Shown here piece by piece: positions 1 to 9,826 of a stretch of DNA of 64,000 nt. Source of the DNA: Hormoscilla sp. GUM202. GTDB lineage: Bacteria > Cyanobacteriota > Cyanobacteriia > Cyanobacteriales > Desertifilaceae. The stretch is taken from the NCBI GenBank assembly GCA_005518205.2, contig RFFC02000009.1:62001-126000 (forward strand), in the 5' to 3' direction. The first letter of the stretch is position 1; every line of letters begins with the position of its first letter. Below the pieces are notes generated by a model. It did not search any database, was not told the origin of the DNA, and worked only from the letters and a program-made list of their open reading frames with translations. Position numbers and translations under genes: made by a program.

Positions 1-348
1 AGTTACTTGAGGCTTGACGGATAGGTCGCCATTAGGATAAAAGTATCTAACTACGATCGCACCTTCAACTTCGCCATAGCTCACTTCCACTTTTCTGGAT
101 ATGTTCAGACCGTATTTAGTTAGTTTTCTTCCTTTCTGGATTTCGGGAGCATTTAATCCTTCCTGAAATATTTCTAGGAGACGTTCTCTACCATCAGCAG
201 CTTCATCAATTCCTAGTATATTTAAATTTTCTAAGTTATCTGATGACCTCCTGAGATTTTTTGTATTAGATGTCACTCTACCAAAAAAGAAGTCAAATTT
301 ACTTTCTTTGACCGTAAACCCTTTACCCTCAATCTGACGTTCTGGCAC
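1..348 (-). CDS. hypothetical protein, 3' part cut by window edge
   Basis: An open frame of 116 codons runs from a GTG at 348 to the window edge without a stop. The GTG start is chosen because GGGAGGAAAG lies about 7-12 bases upstream on the coding strand; no in-frame ATG lies near it. The product starts VPERQIEGKGFTVKESKFDF and is charged and soluble, with no signal peptide or membrane segment. I do not recognise the family. It is followed upstream by a Rpn-type nuclease gene on the same strand. Partial: the C-terminus is outside the window. Confidence 0.6.
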   Translation of the reverse strand, partial: MPERQIEGKGFTVKESKFDFFFGRVTSNTKNLRRSSDNLENLNILGIDEAADGRERLLEIFQEGLNAPEIQKGRKLTKYGLNISRKVEVSYGEVEGAIVVRYFYPNGDLSVKPQVT

Positions 349-506
349 AATTTAATCTTTCCTCCCTACATCAATTATCTCTTATCATAATATTACTAGG
401 CTATTGCGCTATCGCCTTTTTGTCTCCGCTATTTCATCGCCCAGGTAAATCTCTGAGCTATAATAGAATTGTACCCCGATCGCGCCTGGGGCGATCGGGC
501 ATGGGG

Positions 507-1409
507 CTATGGGGCTACTGGCATATCGCCTGATTCATGTTGCTGTAACCAAGCGGCTAAATCATCCACCGTCGAGAAATCCAACAGCGCTTCTACCAAA
601 TCTTCTAACTCAGAGATAGACAGCTTTTTCAGGCGATCGTCAAACCACTCAGTCCAAACTCCAAATCGGCGCACGCTCAGGCGGTAAATAACTTCCAAAT
701 AACTTTCAGCGCGACCTTCCGCGAGACCTTCCTCACGGCCTTCAACGCGACCTTCCGCGCGACCAATTTGCCGACCTTTTTGCAGAATATCCTGATAAAT
801 TACTGATTCACGCATGACTTCCTCTTTGAATAACTGATTAATCAATTGTTTCTCAAATCGCAGACCTGCCAAAATTGAAATGCAGGCTGATATCTCATTG
901 CGTCGAGCTGTTGACTCTATTTTACCAAATTCCTGAGCCACTTGTGCTAACAAGCTATTGGAGTTATCGCTGCGAGCTAGAGTGGCCAATGGTAAAAGAC
1001 CCGGATCTGCCATCAGTATAGCTGGGTCTTCTTCCCATAAGCGAATGACCTGATACCGATGTATGGTATCAGAGTCTTTATACCGATTCTGGAACACTAA
1101 TTCACTTGTAGTGGCTTTCAGAAAAATCACCGCCTGTTTGACTTCACAGTTATACTGTCTGACCAACCTTGCTTTATAGTCCAGCATTCTAGTAGGAATA
1201 GGCGGATATGAATAGGGGAGAGTCTGAAATTCCAGGTGCTTTATCGAATTCCCTACGCGCAGGAAGATTATAGAATCCGCCTGGACTGGTTCCGATAGCA
1301 GTTCAGTCTTCAATAGCTCAACCTCGTCGGAGTCTATATTAAAAATCCAACGGACGAATGCTCTCGGATCCTGTTCTGCCAGATATTTGCAGGTGTTGTC
1401 GTAACTCAA
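507..1409 (-). CDS. Rpn-family putative nuclease/transposase with DUF4351 tail
   Basis: The 300-residue protein starts MSYDNTCKYLAEQDPRAFVR, typical of the Rpn/DUF4351 proteins that are abundant in cyanobacteria. The PD-(D/E)XK-like core is visible as an acidic residue in ADSIIFLR (about residues 44-51) followed by KHLEFQT (about 58-64). A glycine/arginine/glutamate-rich hinge of repeated GRAEGR-like units (about 213-236) leads to the C-terminal DUF4351 helix pair (LSISELEDLVEALLDF). Members of this group are described as recombination-promoting DNA nucleases; activity of this copy is inference. It is complete, on the minus strand, and separated by about 220 bp from the next gene upstream. 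Confidence 0.85.
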   Translation of the reverse strand: MSYDNTCKYLAEQDPRAFVRWIFNIDSDEVELLKTELLSEPVQADSIIFLRVGNSIKHLEFQTLPYSYPPIPTRMLDYKARLVRQYNCEVKQAVIFLKATTSELVFQNRYKDSDTIHRYQVIRLWEEDPAILMADPGLLPLATLARSDNSNSLLAQVAQEFGKIESTARRNEISACISILAGLRFEKQLINQLFKEEVMRESVIYQDILQKGRQIGRAEGRVEGREEGLAEGRAESYLEVIYRLSVRRFGVWTEWFDDRLKKLSISELEDLVEALLDFSTVDDLAAWLQQHESGDMPVAP

Positions 1410-1629
1410 TTTATTCTCTTTGATTTCTTGATTGGACTCTAATAATAGAGTAGCACAATTAATTGCATTGTGAAGAAAGTTTTTAATTTTTTTCCATCAC
1501 ATAGCTCATAAAACATTCGTTTCCTGACTCTGGCAGGGAACGAGGGATGCTCCCCATTTTATATTTGAATCCCTTTCCTCGAAGCGAACGAACCTACACG
1601 CGCCCCCCGAACCTACACGCATCAAGACT

Positions 1630-2307
1630 TCAAGCGATAGCATCCAGGCCGACAATTGAGGGAGTGAAAAATCCATAACGATCGACCATCCCTTGATAAT
1701 CAGGAGCATCCACTCCTATAAATTCTGCTGGGATGTCCTGTTCCAGACGGTGTAGGAAAGCAGATAAGCGCGATCCATTCAGCCGAGCATTTTGAGTATT
1801 ATCCCGAACTGGTCCCCAAGAAATTGGTGCATGGATATCAACATCAAGAGAGAAAGTCAACCAAATTGGAGTATCGGTATTAAGATCCAATTTGCCCTCA
1901 TCCTCTAGTTCAATGAAGAAAAATATACTCCCACCAGACTCAATCTGTAATTCTTTTAGCTTGCCATTAGTTTTCGGGGTTGCGCATTGCAGTGTCAAGG
2001 TAAAATCGATGTTTACCACCTCGTCTGTTTTTTGCAAAAAGTCTACAAGTCTTAAACGTGACGCCGCCCCCTGCCAGGAGGCGATCGCCAAACTATCTTC
2101 TCCACCACTCCAGGTATCGACTGTTACGTCCTGAACTAGGGCAAAATTTCCCAGAGCATCTAGCAGACGCTCAATTTTATCTGCTATCCAGATTCTACGC
2201 TGGTAGCCATCGGCAAGCAACTGTTTTATCTGATGATGGCGATCGGCGAGATTATATGTCCAATCTATGAGACCGCTTCCGCGCCGCCAAGTTCTTGTTT
2301 CTACCAT
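1630..2307 (-). CDS. hypothetical protein, possible immunity protein of the upstream nuclease-like gene
   Basis: A 225-residue soluble protein starting MVETRTWRRGSGLIDWTYNL. It begins 6 bp after the upstream gene stops, so the two are almost certainly co-transcribed. I recognise no domain. It is moderately acidic with alternating beta-like segments (FTLTLQCAT, SIFFFIELEDEGK). The compact two-gene order, with a small nuclease-like protein first and an acidic partner second, is that of polymorphic toxin/immunity modules; this role is inference from context only. Confidence 0.6.
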   Translation of the reverse strand: MVETRTWRRGSGLIDWTYNLADRHHQIKQLLADGYQRRIWIADKIERLLDALGNFALVQDVTVDTWSGGEDSLAIASWQGAASRLRLVDFLQKTDEVVNIDFTLTLQCATPKTNGKLKELQIESGGSIFFFIELEDEGKLDLNTDTPIWLTFSLDVDIHAPISWGPVRDNTQNARLNGSRLSAFLHRLEQDIPAEFIGVDAPDYQGMVDRYGFFTPSIVGLDAIA

Positions 2308-2313
2308 AGTTTT

Positions 2314-2901
2314 TTATGCAGGAAATGTTTTGACAATTTGGTTTTCAACAGTTCGAGTAAACTCAAGCAGGAGTTTTCCATTACCATAAATAGCTACTCG
2401 CCGTAAGCTCCTCATTTGATTGGGACGGAATTCTCTAGTTACCCAACTCTCCACAGTAGTAGCATCGTCTTGAAGTATCTGAGCAAATTCGCTCTTGGCA
2501 CTTTCGTATAGCTGCATTTCCAAAGAACCCGGTATTCCATAAGTAATTCCAGAGCGTTTTAGCTGTTTATTTCCTTCATTTATTTTACTCTTAATCCATT
2601 TTTCCCATCCCTGACCTACGGTAACATTAGTGGTCCTCACTGTAGTTTTTACTTCAGTAATTTCTCGTCCCAGCGTCCCACCCCGATCTTGGTAAACTGC
2701 GTAATCGGGTATTTTAACATTTGACTGTATCGGATCGGGGATGATTAACACCTGTCTACCTTCGCCAAATATTTGCCGTTCTAAAAATGTCACTTCTCCT
2801 TTGGCACCGATCTGACCCTGTTTAACTTCGTTTGCCAAGTCATTAAGTTTTTTATTGATGATGCTCTCATCGCTGCCAACTAACATACCTGAATTCTTCA
2901 A
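2314..2901 (-). CDS. putative PD-(D/E)XK-like nuclease, C-terminal toxin-domain type
   Basis: The frame runs from a TTG at 2901; an ATG six codons later (MLVGSDESIINKKL) is an equally possible start. The centre holds IPDYAVYQDRGG followed by REITEVKTTVRT, an Asp...Glu-X-Lys arrangement like that of PD-(D/E)XK nucleases and of contact-dependent-inhibition toxin tips. The frame stays open further upstream (…DDSNIDQRLQNLKNSGM) up to a TAA near 2950, so this may be the detached C-terminal piece of a larger secreted toxin. A possible immunity gene follows 6 bp downstream. Function is inference from the motif and the gene pair. Confidence 0.55.
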   Translation of the reverse strand: MKNSGMLVGSDESIINKKLNDLANEVKQGQIGAKGEVTFLERQIFGEGRQVLIIPDPIQSNVKIPDYAVYQDRGGTLGREITEVKTTVRTTNVTVGQGWEKWIKSKINEGNKQLKRSGITYGIPGSLEMQLYESAKSEFAQILQDDATTVESWVTREFRPNQMRSLRRVAIYGNGKLLLEFTRTVENQIVKTFPA

Positions 2902-2907
2902 GTTTTG

Positions 2908-3267
2908 CAGCCGCTGGTCTATGTTACTATCATCAGGTAATACACTATATTGGCATTATCACATTAACTCTGGCAATCCCACTTAATTTATTTTATAATC
3001 ATAGCATAACGATCTTTATCTGTTTAATTTTTTTTTCTGCAAATTCCCGATCGCGTCCAGCGAAATAAAAGTTCGGAGGGCCCTCGCGTGGGGGGCCAGA
3101 AACCGGGTTCAAGATCTAATTTTGCTTTGTTACGCAATATTTGGTCGCAGAAACCAGGTTTCTTGTCTGTCTGACTATATAACTACTTTTGACCACGGTG
3201 GGCGGTGGCCACTACTCATAAATAAACTAAAATGACAATGTTTTTAGTCGGTTTTAAACAGACTTTA
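2908..3267. other. non-coding stretch with GAAACC-type repeats
   Basis: No credible gene. It holds an A/T-rich stretch (2940-3050) and two diverged copies of the AGAAACCCGGTTTCT-type repeat found elsewhere in the window (about 3098-3116 and 3149-3162). It also carries one copy of the phrase TTTTGACCAC (about 3187), which recurs at 6567, 10553, 10671, 21687, 21758 and 26106. Confidence 0.5.
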
Positions 3268-3306
3268 GCTAGCCAGCCGGGGGTGTCCCACCCCGGGCTG
3301 GCTAGC
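3268..3306 (-). terminator. long palindromic hairpin after the RTX gene
   Basis: GCTAGCCAGCC..GGGGTG at the left pairs with CACCCC..GGCTGGCTAGC at the right, giving a stem of about 17 bp with a 3-5 base loop. It starts 12 bp past the stop codon of the RTX gene, which reads on the minus strand. There is no clear U-run, so it could be a processing or REP-like element instead of an intrinsic terminator. Confidence 0.55.
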
Positions 3307-3318
3307 GGATGAAACAGA

Positions 3319-5100
3319 TCAGACAATAACGAAATTTGCTGCTGTCAGAGGAGTATTATTTATGTTAGATACATCCTCATGAAATACCTCGATCGAGTTC
3401 CCCGGACTCAGGGTGAAGACAGAAGTATTAATGAAATTCCTGGAGAGAGTAGCCAGCACATCTGCCCCCGTCGCAAAACCCAGACCAGATGCTATCTGGA
3501 TCCTTTCAGTAGCAATGTCAAAGTCGGTAATAGTGTCTTCACCATTGTTAGCACCAAAGAAGAATGTATCCCGGCCCGCATCACCAAAAAGGTTATCATC
3601 CCCAGCACCACCATCGAGCAAATCATCCCCTTCTTCTCCACTCAGGAAGTCATTCCCCCCATCCCCATTCAGGATATCGTTACCCGTGCCACCGAACAAG
3701 TTATCATTATTAGAGCCACCATTGAGAATGTCATTACCCTCATTTCCCACAAGTTGGTCGTCCCCAGCGTCCCCATTCAGGGCATCGTTACCTGCTTGAC
3801 CAAAAAGGTTATCATTCCCAGATCCTCCATTCAGCCGATCGTTCCCCCGATCGCCTTGAATTTGGTCGTCACCACCTAAACCATCGATCGTATCAGCCAA
3901 AATCGTGCCGAAGATCAGGTCATCCCCAGAAGATGCGATCGGGGGCGTCGATCCTTGAGCTGTAAAGCCAGATATTTCATAGCCGATATCAGCCAACAAA
4001 GCCAAATCAACCTGAGTCGGGAATTCACGGGATCCGTTCGTGCTTATGGGGTCCAGCAAGACAGTATCATTCAAAAACCCCTCTTCAACATGAGACAAAT
4101 CCCCTTCCAGAGGAATAGGTTGGCCCCCATTCACATTCAAAGCATTGGGACCATCAAAAGCCCCCCCGGCACCGATTTGCTCGAAAATGTCAGCAGTACC
4201 AAAGCCCAAAACATGCCCGATTTCATGCAAAGCCGTACTAATAAAATCGCTTTGGCCGAAAGGAATGTCCCCATCTGTATTGGGCGTGGAGTCAAAAAAC
4301 CAATTCGCATCCGGATCGAAGGTCAACCCTCCCACCCAAGGCTGAAAATCACTGCCATTGATGCGGTTGGAGAAAACAGTTCCAGCAGCATCCACGCCAT
4401 CAGGTCCAGCTTCCCCCAGAGTGCTGCCAGGCAATGGACGCGCCCCCGCGAAAATCAGCAAATCATCTATTTCCGAATTCAAGACAATCCGTTCTTCCCT
4501 GCCTGAGACAGAAGGATTATCGATGGTAAATTCGATCCCCGCTGGAACATTGGGAAACTCGTCTTGAATAAAACCCTCCCAGATATCAGCAGCAGCTTCT
4601 AATGCCGCCCGGCGGGCCGGGTCATTGAAAAATCCGCTGCTGTCAAAGCGATAGTCGAATTCAATGTTAAAATTGCCATTTGATGGCGGTGGTGGCGGCG
4701 GCGGTTCCGATATCGGTGTCAGATCGTTTGTGAAATCAGCGGCACCGATCTGGCTGCTGCTCACCCCCTCCAAGACTGCTAACTGAAAGCGTCCCAAGGA
4801 GATAATCGTGTTCCCAGCATTCGCCCCGGTGCCAGCAGAGATCTGTAGCCGTGAGAAGCTGATACGACCTGGTAATCCTATCAAGTCCTGACCGTTAGTA
4901 AAGTCGGTAATCCGATCGCGACCGCCGCTGAGCACGAAAATGTCCCCTCCTGTTAAGGTATCCCGGCCTGCATTGCCATAGAGCACGTCATTTCCGCGAT
5001 CGCCCAAAAGCCGATCGTTACCAGCTCTACCTCGAATCACGTCCTGCTCCGACGTTCCCGAGAGCCGATCGCCCCTTTGCGTACCGTTAATTCGAGCCAT
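3319..5100 (-). CDS. secreted RTX calcium-binding zinc metalloprotease-like protein
   Basis: 593 residues. An N-terminal block of RTX nonapeptides (GNDRLLGDRGND, about residues 28-52) is followed by a beta region and a poly-proline linker (about 133-139). The middle domain carries LHEIGHVLGFG (about 290-300), the HExxH zinc motif, with LSHVEEG further on as a possible third ligand and a DLALLADIGY segment in the met-turn position. The C-terminal half has about a dozen GGxGxDxLx repeats that bind calcium (about 393-513). There is no N-terminal signal peptide, as expected for type I secretion through a C-terminal signal. Starts at ATG 5100. Protease activity is inferred from the motif. Confidence 0.85.
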   Translation of the reverse strand: MARINGTQRGDRLSGTSEQDVIRGRAGNDRLLGDRGNDVLYGNAGRDTLTGGDIFVLSGGRDRITDFTNGQDLIGLPGRISFSRLQISAGTGANAGNTIISLGRFQLAVLEGVSSSQIGAADFTNDLTPISEPPPPPPPSNGNFNIEFDYRFDSSGFFNDPARRAALEAAADIWEGFIQDEFPNVPAGIEFTIDNPSVSGREERIVLNSEIDDLLIFAGARPLPGSTLGEAGPDGVDAAGTVFSNRINGSDFQPWVGGLTFDPDANWFFDSTPNTDGDIPFGQSDFISTALHEIGHVLGFGTADIFEQIGAGGAFDGPNALNVNGGQPIPLEGDLSHVEEGFLNDTVLLDPISTNGSREFPTQVDLALLADIGYEISGFTAQGSTPPIASSGDDLIFGTILADTIDGLGGDDQIQGDRGNDRLNGGSGNDNLFGQAGNDALNGDAGDDQLVGNEGNDILNGGSNNDNLFGGTGNDILNGDGGNDFLSGEEGDDLLDGGAGDDNLFGDAGRDTFFFGANNGEDTITDFDIATERIQIASGLGFATGADVLATLSRNFINTSVFTLSPGNSIEVFHEDVSNINNTPLTAANFVIV

Positions 5101-5243
5101 ATCAGGGTTGCTCCTGTAGTAATTTTCTTTGGTTCTGCACCCAACCCCAGGATCGACTGATTGAATCCTTATTTTTAATACAGATTCAACCCTACATTTT
5201 CCGCAAAATATCGTTTTTTTTCTAACAATTATTTATAATCATC

Positions 5244-5349
5244 GTAGGTTGGGTTTCGTACCTCAACCCAACTTTACAGGTAACTGCTGGGTAACGTTGC
5301 GGAAACCCAGCCTACGAATTAATACTCACATGTAGGTTGGGTTTCGCCC
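5244..5349. repeat. GTAGGTTGGGTTTCG repeat cluster
   Basis: GTAGGTTGGGTTTCG occurs at about 5244 and 5332. Between them are the near-complement (CTCAACCCAAC) and GAAACCCAGCCTACGAATT, so that the unit can fold on itself. Related AAACCCAACCTAC is present at about 55188-55202. It looks like a short cyanobacterial intergenic repeat; it lies upstream of the RTX gene. Confidence 0.6.
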
Positions 5350-5422
5350 AAGATGTGTGCCATTATCATCGATGCACCCGGCTATCAACAAATGATTGAC
5401 CACTGACAAGTTGATATCCTCA

Positions 5423-5944
5423 TCATCGGCTGAGTTCTTGGACTTTCTGCTGAATATATAGAATTACTTCGTCCTTGCTGATTATTTCGTCAACGGGGAC
5501 ACAATAAGATGGGTAAAGGTAATGAGTCTCACCTGTTAAACGACTTTTTCGTTTGTCTTTTACAACTCCATATATATCTGGAAAAATAATCCACTTCGTA
5601 CTAGGACGTTTGGGAGTTATTGCGCCCCAAGCTGTTCCAGTTTTTAGACAGTACCAAATGATTAACGCTGGTGGATACACCCATTGTTTACTTTCTACTT
5701 CACCGCACATCCAACCCTTATAATTAGGGGGCATTTGTTCAATTGGGTCTGTAATAGACCCGTACACAGTTTTTACAGATATCCAAAAAATTTTCTTCCC
5801 TGAAGTATCGTACACAGGTATATCTTCATCAGTGTCGAACTGAGTAACAATAGACTCTCCTGCATTAATCCCTCTCCTTCTTAGCCCTTTACGCACTATT
5901 TTTACTGCCTCATCCCCTTCTGCTAGTAATTCTTCCCAGGTCAT
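5423..5944 (-). CDS. hypothetical protein
   Basis: 173 residues from ATG 5944 (MTWEELLAEGDEAVKIVRKG). Contains IPVYDTSGKKIFWISVKTVYG (about residues 53-72), a D..(x)..SVK pattern that could be a nuclease-like core strand, but this is not enough to assign a family. It ends with a lysine/glutamate-rich helix. It is followed 40 bp upstream by another small minus-strand gene. No membrane segment or signal peptide. Unrecognised. Confidence 0.65.
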   Translation of the reverse strand: MTWEELLAEGDEAVKIVRKGLRRRGINAGESIVTQFDTDEDIPVYDTSGKKIFWISVKTVYGSITDPIEQMPPNYKGWMCGEVESKQWVYPPALIIWYCLKTGTAWGAITPKRPSTKWIIFPDIYGVVKDKRKSRLTGETHYLYPSYCVPVDEIISKDEVILYIQQKVQELSR

Positions 5945-5984
5945 TTAATCTATCTTGAAATAATTTACTTAACAATGCTTGTCA

Positions 5985-6293
5985 TCAAAAATTATCGACT
6001 ATTTGCTCATCTGAGGTCGAATCATTTATTTGCTCGATTTGTTCTTCCACCAGTTCCATTAAATATTGATTGCAATATTCGGCAATTTCTGGATATTTAT
6101 TGGCAGTCCATTCTAACGGTGTAACTACACAGGAATCGCTGATGTCTATCCCTGCTGCCATCATCTGCCGAGTTTCTTCTATGGCAACTGCGATCGCATC
6201 TTGTAGCAGAAGCTTGCTTTCCCCCACCCAAAAAGACTTAGTCCGTTGGGTAGCTGTTGGAGAATTAGATAAAGGAGTCTTTATTTCTGTCAT
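5985..6293 (-). CDS. hypothetical acidic small protein
   Basis: The longest frame begins at 6344, but the ATG at 6293 (MTEIKTPLSNSPTATQ) is the better start, because the extra N-terminal codons (MGCTPRDDRGSK) lie in repeat-rich DNA. About 102 residues. It has a predicted helical centre (LLLQDAIAVAIEETRQMMAAG) and a glutamate-rich C-terminus (MELVEEQIEQINDSTSDEQI), the look of an antitoxin-like or regulatory protein. No recognised domain. The next gene downstream, ending at 5944, is 40 bp away on the same strand. Confidence 0.55.
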   Translation of the reverse strand: MTEIKTPLSNSPTATQRTKSFWVGESKLLLQDAIAVAIEETRQMMAAGIDISDSCVVTPLEWTANKYPEIAEYCNQYLMELVEEQIEQINDSTSDEQIVDNF

Positions 6294-6359
6294 AGTGGTA
6301 GTCCGTGTTTTACTTCCCCGATCGTCCCTTGGGGTGCATCCCAATTTTGTAATTAAGTG

Positions 6360-6448
6360 TAATTAAGCCCGCGCAGGCGGGCGAAGGTTCGTGTAGCCGG
6401 ACCCCTCGTTCCCACGGCTCTGCGGGTGCGGTCAAAAGTAGTTGCGGC
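6360..6448. repeat. dispersed GCCCGCGCAGGCGGGC repeat copy
   Basis: AAGCCCGCGCAGGCGGGC followed by TTCGTGTAGCCGGACCC is one copy of a short family that recurs at about 10031-10082 (inverted), 10403-10540, 10618-10650, 26030-26092, 29658-29711, 33876-33931 and 38393-38431. The palindromic GCCCGCGCAGGCGGGC core folds into a hairpin. Confidence 0.6.
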
Positions 6449-6530
6449 GGATCCCCCCCAAACCCCCCCGCCGCGATTGGGGGGGGCAACCGGTGCGCCC
6501 CCCTTTTTAAGGGGGGTTTGGGGGGATCCC
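6449..6530. repeat. GGATCCCCCCAAACCCCCC inverted repeat
   Basis: The left arm GGATCCCCCCCAAACCCCCC and the right arm GGGGGGTTTGGGGGGATCC are exact or near-exact complements about 40 bp apart, making a small foldback element. The interior is G/C-rich (GCGATTGGGGGGGGCAACC). No gene. Confidence 0.75.
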
Positions 6531-6644
6531 ACGACTGGGAAAGCCGAGGAACGATCAACAGGTTTTGACCACACCCCGGCTCTGCCTGGGAACGGGTTCG
6601 GGCTAAGGTTCGGGCGGCGACGCTTCCGCGATCGTCTCTCGGCC

Positions 6645-6678
6645 AGAAACCCGGTTTTTTGGAAAAATCGGGTTTCTT
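6645..6678. repeat. AGAAACCCGGTTTTT hairpin repeat
   Basis: AGAAACCCGGTTTTT pairs with AAAAATCGGGTTTCTT around a 4-base loop. Similar hairpins occur at about 10754-10783 and 61154-61187. Here it lies 67 bp beyond the clpC stop codon (clpC reads leftwards) and could stop or stabilise its transcript. Confidence 0.6.
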
Positions 6679-6744
6679 AATTCAAGGCGATCGCCCCTTG
6701 AGAAAATGCGATCGGTCATTTTGTCCGATTACTTATGCTTGCCA

Positions 6745-9189
6745 TTAACCAACAGAGAGCAACTGCTTCTTCTCGGCGCAGGTTACCTTAACTTTACCCT
6801 CTTCGTCAACATCCACGATCGCCCGATCGCCATCAGAGATGCGACCGGAGAGCAACTCTTCAGCCAGGACATCTTCCAACAAGCGCATAATCGCTCGCCG
6901 CAGGGGTCGCGCCCCGTATGCAGGGTTGTATCCCTCCTTGACCAAGAGTTCTTTGAAAGCATCGGTAACTTCTAAAGTAATACCCTGTTCCGTGAGGCGA
7001 CCGAAGACTTCCCGTAGCATGATCTCCGAAATCTCTTTGACCTGTTCTTTGTTCAACTGACGGAAGACGATAATCTCATCCAAGCGGTTGAGAAACTCGG
7101 GGCGGAAATACTGCTTCAGTTCCTCATTTACCAGAGTGCGAATTCGGTTATACTGAGCATCAGCGCTATTTTCCTCAAACTCGAATCCCAAACCTCCCCC
7201 ACCTTTTTCAATCACCTTGGACCCGATGTTAGAGGTCATAATCAGCAGAGTATTTTTAAAGTCCACAGTCCGACCCTTCGCATCCGTCAGGCGACCGTCT
7301 TCAAAAATTTGCAGCATCAGGTTAAAAACATCCGGATGGGCTTTTTCAATTTCATCGAAAAGGACCACAGTGTAGGGACGGCGGCGCACCGCTTCTGTCA
7401 GTTGACCCCCTTCCTGATAACCTACAAATCCAGGAGGCGCACCGATCAGTTTCGATACCGTGTGACGTTCCATGTATTCTGACATATCTATGCGCACCAT
7501 TGCCTCTTCCGAACCGAAGAAATAGGCTGCTAAAGCTTTTGTCAGTTCCGTTTTGCCCACACCCGTCGGTCCCGAAAAGATGAAACTGGCGATCGGGCGA
7601 TTGGGGTTTTTCAGACCTACGCGGGCCCGACGAATAGCGCGAGATACAGCCGTCACTGCTTCTTCTTGACCGATCAGGCGCTGATGCAGGGTATCCTCCA
7701 TGTGCAGCAGCAGTTCCGATTCCGATTCCGTCAGCTTGAGCACCGGCACCCCCGTCCAGGAAGATACAATTTGGGCGATGTCTTCTGCGCTGACCACCGG
7801 AGCAATATTTATTTTATTGCTAGTAGCGATTTGGATCTCCTTTTTAATTGCTAACTCCCGATCGCGCAGTTTTCCCGCCTTATCAAAGTCCTGGTCCTTA
7901 ACCGCCACCTCTTTTTCCTTAATCACTTCTCGCAACTGTCGCTTCTGTTCCTTCACCTCTGGCGGCAGTTTTGAATTGAACAGCCGGACCCGGGAACCTG
8001 CTTCATCCACCAAATCGATCGCCTTATCCGGCAAAAACCGGTCCGAGATATAGCGGTCCGAGAGGTTAGCAGCGGCCACGATCGCCTCATCGGATATTTT
8101 CAGTTGGTGATGCTGTTCGTAGGCCGATCGCAGACCGTAGAGAATCTCGATCGTCTCTTCCACGCTGGGTTCTCCCACCTTCACTGGTTGGAACCGACGT
8201 TCCAGGGCTGCATCCCGCTCGATATACTTGCGGTACTCATCCAGCGTCGTGGCCCCAATACATTGCAGTTCGCCTCTGGCCAATGCGGGTTTGAGGATGT
8301 TCGCCGCATCCAGGCTTCCTTCTACCGAGCCCGCCCCTATGATCGTATGGATTTCATCTATTACCAGGATAATGTTATCCGACGATCTGACTTCCTCGAT
8401 AATTTTCTTCAACCGCTCTTCAAATTCTCCTCGGAACCGGGTTCCTGCCACTAGCATTCCCAGTTCCAGGCTAATTATTTGCTTATTTTCTAGGATTTCC
8501 GGCACGTTCTTGTTCACAATCCGATGGGCCAACCCTTCCGCGATCGCCGTTTTCCCCACCCCCGGTTCTCCGATCAGCACTGGATTATTCTTCGTGCGGC
8601 GACCCAGAATTTGGATTACCCGTTCAATTTCCGGCTCCCGACCCACCACCGGGTCCAGTTTCCCCTGTCCTGCCAGTTTCGTCAGATTCGTGCCAAACTC
8701 ATCCAGGGTGGGCACCTTGCCGTTACTCGATTTCCCACCCACGCTTACCGCTGCTTCTTCTCCCAGCATGCGAATCACTTGGGTGCGCATCGCGTTGGGG
8801 TCAACCCCCATATTTTGCAACACCTTCGCTGCTACCCCATCCCGGTCCTGAATCAGTCCCAGCAGCAGGTGTTCCGTGCCTATGTAATTATGTCCCAATT
8901 GGCGAGCTTCGTTCAGGGATGACTCGAAAATCCGCTTTACCCTAGGCGTAAACGGAATTTCCACTGGCGTGAACCCCGATCCCCGACCTATTATTTTTTC
9001 TACCTCCGTCCGGACATCCTTCAGATTTACCCTCTGTTCCCCCAGCACTTTTGCTGCTATTCCCGTCCCTTCGCCAATTAAACCCAGAAGGATTTGCTCC
9101 GTCCCTACGAAGTTATGTCCCAGGCGACGGGCCTCTTCCTGAGCGAGCATTATTACCTTTATCGCTTGTTCTGTAAAATATTCAAACAT
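6745..9189 (-). CDS. clpC: ATP-dependent Clp protease ATP-binding subunit ClpC
   Basis: Hsp100 unfoldase that feeds substrates to ClpP. The start is ATG 9189 ([19 protein letters not shown]), the conserved cyanobacterial/chloroplast ClpC start, giving 814 residues; an upstream ATG at 9294 would add 35 unconserved residues. Two Clp-N repeats (about 1-145) are followed by NBD1 with Walker A GEPGVGKT and VIDEIH, and a middle domain with the UVR-like region (about 430-465). NBD2 has [20 protein letters not shown] and the C-terminal D2-small domain. Full length and intact. It stands alone, with repeat DNA on both sides. Confidence 0.97.
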   Translation of the reverse strand: MFEYFTEQAIKVIMLAQEEARRLGHNFVGTEQILLGLIGEGTGIAAKVLGEQRVNLKDVRTEVEKIIGRGSGFTPVEIPFTPRVKRIFESSLNEARQLGHNYIGTEHLLLGLIQDRDGVAAKVLQNMGVDPNAMRTQVIRMLGEEAAVSVGGKSSNGKVPTLDEFGTNLTKLAGQGKLDPVVGREPEIERVIQILGRRTKNNPVLIGEPGVGKTAIAEGLAHRIVNKNVPEILENKQIISLELGMLVAGTRFRGEFEERLKKIIEEVRSSDNIILVIDEIHTIIGAGSVEGSLDAANILKPALARGELQCIGATTLDEYRKYIERDAALERRFQPVKVGEPSVEETIEILYGLRSAYEQHHQLKISDEAIVAAANLSDRYISDRFLPDKAIDLVDEAGSRVRLFNSKLPPEVKEQKRQLREVIKEKEVAVKDQDFDKAGKLRDRELAIKKEIQIATSNKINIAPVVSAEDIAQIVSSWTGVPVLKLTESESELLLHMEDTLHQRLIGQEEAVTAVSRAIRRARVGLKNPNRPIASFIFSGPTGVGKTELTKALAAYFFGSEEAMVRIDMSEYMERHTVSKLIGAPPGFVGYQEGGQLTEAVRRRPYTVVLFDEIEKAHPDVFNLMLQIFEDGRLTDAKGRTVDFKNTLLIMTSNIGSKVIEKGGGGLGFEFEENSADAQYNRIRTLVNEELKQYFRPEFLNRLDEIIVFRQLNKEQVKEISEIMLREVFGRLTEQGITLEVTDAFKELLVKEGYNPAYGARPLRRAIMRLLEDVLAEELLSGRISDGDRAIVDVDEEGKVKVTCAEKKQLLSVG

Positions 9190-9658
9190 CGCGCTGTTTC
9201 CTACCATTTTTTCGGTGACTGCCATCATCCTATCTCTGGAGACCTGTGCTTGGCAGTGAGGAGAGCCGTAATCGCCTATGGCGTTTGCCCTCATTCTCTG
9301 CTATTTTACTCCTTTGAGCTGGATTTGCCTACCCAAAGCTTAGAGCTTGCCTCTTTTCCTTTAGTGGCGGGCTATTGCGACTGGTGCCATCTGGTGGGTG
9401 CTTCTCACCTCTGCTGCGGCATGTCACCGATTTTCATTGCCTAAGGATAAAAGCTGAGAGCTTTTTTTCAATAGGTTTCCCAATTTTCAATTTTCAATTG
9501 CTGGCGTTGCACGCAGGCGGGGGACGACTGCGCCACGGGATGATAAGGGTTGAAAATTGTTAATTGTCAATGGTCAATAAAATTTCGTTATAGATGTCCA
9601 TGAATAGAAAAATAACGGATACATCCCAGTTCCCCTTCTTAAGAGTCATTTCCAGAGA
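9190..9658. other. non-coding region upstream of clpC
   Basis: Several short frames exist in both directions but none has recognisable protein features or a good ribosome site. Presumed to contain the clpC promoter near 9190-9300. CAATTTTCAATTTTCAATTG (about 9481-9500) is a simple A/T repeat. Confidence 0.5.
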
Positions 9659-9826
9659 CTTTCGTTTCCAGAGCTTTCGTGTCCAGAGCGCCCACCCCTG
9701 TCGTTGCCGGGCAGGCTCACGACAAGGTGGGCGCTCACAGAAACACCCACCCGATCGCATCCCAGTCCCAACACAACAAGGTAAGCGCCCTCCGACACAA
9801 ATCAATCACTAAAATTCTCCCCTCGG
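9659..9826. repeat. 165-bp direct repeat, copy A
   Basis: CTTTCGTTTCCAGAGCTTTC through TCAATCACTAAAATTC is repeated at 10098-10262 with about 90 percent identity. It contains an inverted repeat: GAGCGCCCACC…GGTGGGCGCTC. The space between the copies (9827-10097) holds no gene. Confidence 0.8.

Noticed and set aside
3379..4506. Long plus-strand frames opposite the RTX gene
   Set aside because: They follow the repeat composition of the RTX codons on the other strand and have no domain or ribosome site.
9560..9812. Short overlapping frames between 9560 and 9812
   Set aside because: They run through the duplicated 165-bp repeat in both directions, which argues against coding.
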